Source: an uncultured Caulobacteraceae bacterium (lineage in GTDB: Bacteria; Pseudomonadota; Alphaproteobacteria; Caulobacterales; TH1-2). Taken from it: a DNA stretch of 25,153 bases. Below are positions 23,367 through 25,153 of the stretch, in pieces. Position 1 is the first letter of the stretch; every line of letters begins with the position of its first letter. Location: assembly GCA_937967425.1 (NCBI GenBank), contig CALBST010000222.1, positions 1 through 25,153 of the forward strand, given 5' to 3'. The notes beneath the pieces were generated by a model. The model had not been told where the DNA came from, made no database searches, and saw only the letters and a program-made list of their open reading frames with translations. The position numbers were made by a program, and so were the translations under genes.

Positions 23367-24557
23367 ATGGGCCGCGCAGTTATCGTTTCTTATGCCCGCA
23401 CGGGCTTGGCCAAATCCGGCCGCGGCGGCTTCAATGACACCCACGGCGCGGTGATGACCGGCCACGCCATCAAACATGCGGTGCAGCGGGCGAAGGTCGA
23501 TCCGTCGGAAGTGGAGGATGTCGTCATCGGTTGCGGCGCGCCGGAAGGGGCGACCGGCCAGAACATCGCGCGCCTCTCGCTGATCCGGGCTGGTTTGCCA
23601 GTGACGTCCTCCGGCACAACGGTGAACCGCTTCTGCTCCTCGGGTCTGCAGGCGATCGCGCAGGCTTCGCATTATGTCATGAACGAAGGCGCCAAAGTCG
23701 CCGTCGGCGGTGGTGTCGAGTCGATCTCGTTGGTGCAGCTGAGCGGCAAGGCCAATCGCTATCACATCACCGAGGAGGAGCTCATGCGCACCAAGCCTGA
23801 GCTCTGGATGCCGATGATCGAAACCGCCGACATCGTTGCGCAGCGCTACAATCTGAGCCGCGAGTATCAGGACGAGTACTCGCTGCGCTCGCAGCAGCGC
23901 ATTGCCGCCGCACAAGCGGCCGGTTTGTTCAACGATGAAATCGTGCCGCTGGCGACAAAAATGAAGGTCGTCAACAAGGAGACGAAAGAGGAGAGCTTCG
24001 TCGACTATGTGGTGACGAAGGATGAGTGCAATCGCCCCGACACGACGCTTGAAGGCTTGGCCAAGTTGGAGCCCGTGCGCGGGCCTGGCAATTTCGTCAC
24101 CGCCGGCAACGCCAGCCAGCTTTCCGATGGCGCGGCGGCGGTTGTGATCATGGACGAAAAGGAAGCCGAAAAGCGCGGCATCGAACCGCTCGGCCTGTTC
24201 AAGGGTTTCGCCGTCGCGGGTTGCGAGCCGGACGAGATGGGCATCGGCCCGGTGTTTGCGGTGCCGCGTCTGCTCGAGCGGCAGGGACTCAAGGTCGATG
24301 ACATCGATCTGTGGGAGCTCAACGAAGCGTTTGCATCGCAATGCCTCTACTGCCGCGACAAGCTCGGCATCGATCCGGAAAAGTACAACGTCAATGGCGG
24401 CTCGATCGCGATCGGGCACCCGTTCGGCATGACCGGCGCGCGCTTGGTTGGTCACGTTTTGCTGGAAGGGCGGCGGCGCAAGGCGAAGCATGCTGTCGTC
24501 ACCATGTGCATCGGCGGTGGTATGGGCGCGGCTGGTTTGTTCGAGGTGTTCTCGTGA
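23367..24557 (+). CDS. Thiolase (acetyl-CoA C-acyltransferase type)
   Basis: A 396-residue thiolase. It either joins two acetyl-CoA into acetoacetyl-CoA or cleaves 3-ketoacyl-CoA in beta-oxidation; the sequence alone does not settle which. The acyl-accepting cysteine is C90 in [12 protein letters not shown], followed by the ELNEAFA loop, [10 protein letters not shown] with His351, and the second cysteine C381 in CIGGGMG. This is a full catalytic set. Length fits the family. The start follows GAGGAGGAG. Its TGA stop overlaps the GTG start of the next lipoprotein gene by four bases (GTGA), so the two are likely translated from one message. Confidence 0.93.
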   Translation: MGRAVIVSYARTGLAKSGRGGFNDTHGAVMTGHAIKHAVQRAKVDPSEVEDVVIGCGAPEGATGQNIARLSLIRAGLPVTSSGTTVNRFCSSGLQAIAQASHYVMNEGAKVAVGGGVESISLVQLSGKANRYHITEEELMRTKPELWMPMIETADIVAQRYNLSREYQDEYSLRSQQRIAAAQAAGLFNDEIVPLATKMKVVNKETKEESFVDYVVTKDECNRPDTTLEGLAKLEPVRGPGNFVTAGNASQLSDGAAAVVIMDEKEAEKRGIEPLGLFKGFAVAGCEPDEMGIGPVFAVPRLLERQGLKVDDIDLWELNEAFASQCLYCRDKLGIDPEKYNVNGGSIAIGHPFGMTGARLVGHVLLEGRRRKAKHAVVTMCIGGGMGAAGLFEVFS

Positions 24558-25147
24558 AGCGCTTTATTGTCGTTGCGGTCTTGGCGCTGGCGGCGTGCGG
24601 GCAACCGCAGCAACGCGAGACGAACGAGGCCTACCCGGTCGTCAACGCGCCGAACTATGACGCGCGCATTGGGCCCAACAGCGCCGCCGGCATTTCCGCA
24701 GCGCTGCCGATGGACGTCGATGCGGTTGCGGCGGCGGCGCCGAACTACATCGTCGCTGAGGTCGATGATCAGGTAGAGGGCGATCCGTTCAAGGCGATTA
24801 CGCTTTCGGCGGGCGATGAGGAGGTGTTCCGCATCAATCCGACGGCGGATCGCCGCCATATTCATTCGATCGTGACGCGCTCGACGCAGGCGCGGAGCCC
24901 GGCGGGCGAGATCGTAACCCAATCCAAGTTCGCGGTAGCGCCGCCTGAGGAAGTGACGTTCTGCAATGCGGAGTTTGTCGATGGTGCGCCGGGCTTCGCC
25001 TGCTCGACGGCGGCGGACGGCACGTTCTGGCGCGTCTATCGCTTGCCGGAAGGCGCCCGCGCTGCTGAGACGTTCGAGGAGATCGAGCCGGATCTGCTGC
25101 ACGACGCGACGCTTGTGGAAATGCGCTGGATTGCGCCCCGCGTTTAG
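24554..25147 (+). CDS. DUF1131-like lipoprotein
   Basis: A 197-residue lipoprotein (lipobox LALAAC, Cys15). The GTG start at 24554-24556 overlaps the thiolase stop; the longer open frame upstream is only antisense-free thiolase DNA read in another frame. The mature part begins with a Gln/Asn-rich linker. A domain follows that resembles DUF1131 (about 40-150), with [20 protein letters not shown], an [19 protein letters not shown] strand pair, and [17 protein letters not shown]. Two cysteines lie in VTFCNAEF and GFACST. The family assignment is tentative, and the function is unknown. The thiolase overlap probably reflects co-transcription rather than shared chemistry. Confidence 0.7.
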   Translation: MKRFIVVAVLALAACGQPQQRETNEAYPVVNAPNYDARIGPNSAAGISAALPMDVDAVAAAAPNYIVAEVDDQVEGDPFKAITLSAGDEEVFRINPTADRRHIHSIVTRSTQARSPAGEIVTQSKFAVAPPEEVTFCNAEFVDGAPGFACSTAADGTFWRVYRLPEGARAAETFEEIEPDLLHDATLVEMRWIAPRV

Positions 25148-25153
25148 GCGGTG

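Noticed and set aside
22236..24491. Longest open frame in the window, 751 codons on the minus strand
   Set aside because: It lies antisense to an unmistakable thiolase and to the coiled-coil membrane protein. Its product is an Arg/His-rich composition typical of the reverse of GC-rich genes, with no recognisable domain.

Overview
The window is high-GC chromosomal DNA from an alphaproteobacterium, most likely of the Caulobacterales/Hyphomonadales type. This is inferred from the pilA-cpaABCDEF-tadB-tadC gene order known from Caulobacter, the strong G/C preference at third codon positions, and a small secreted protein resembling a Caulobacter family. No rRNA, tRNA, CRISPR array, insertion sequence or prophage gene was recognised.

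Region 1 (1-1347) holds an unrecognised minus-strand protein gene and a previously unlisted 3' remnant of a RelE/ParE-type toxin that abuts and overlaps the end of tadC. Region 2 (1335-10352, minus strand) is a complete-looking Tad/Flp pilus cluster. In transcription order it is pilA (Flp pilin), a strong intrinsic terminator, cpaA (prepilin peptidase), cpaB, cpaC (secretin), cpaD (lipoprotein), cpaE (MinD-like), cpaF (motor ATPase), tadB and tadC (inner-membrane platform). From cpaC onward the genes overlap or lie within about 10 bases of each other. Region 3 (10611-12228, plus strand, divergent from pilA) adds a small exported protein equivalent to the N-terminal domain of the secretin, and two TadE-like minor pseudopilins. 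Together regions 2 and 3 build one machine: pilins are processed by CpaA, assembled by CpaF on TadB/TadC, and exported through the CpaC/CpaD channel.

Region 4 (12273-17015) is housekeeping and envelope: AMP nucleosidase (its start codon lies inside a 10-bp perfect hairpin), a COG3650-like lipoprotein, an OmpA/glycine-zipper lipoprotein with its own terminator, an exported SRPBCC protein, and a divergent membrane histidine-kinase-like protein. In the last, the phospho-acceptor histidine is replaced by aspartate. Two near-identical 16-bp palindromes, resembling TetR-family operators, sit between the last two genes. Region 5 (17016-18851) has a cytosine-5 DNA methyltransferase followed directly by a Vsr mismatch endonuclease, with no restriction enzyme visible.

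Region 6 (18852-25153) has more envelope genes: a two-module lipoprotein, a DoxX-like protein, an ExoD-like protein, small lipoproteins, a CC_3452-like secreted protein, a coiled-coil membrane protein of unknown function, and a thiolase whose stop codon overlaps the GTG start of a DUF1131-like lipoprotein.

Most of the window is ordinary core genome. The parts most worth a second look are the degenerate kinase with its palindromic operators, the start-codon hairpin of amn, the decayed toxin behind tadC, the stand-alone secretin N-domain, and the coiled-coil membrane protein.
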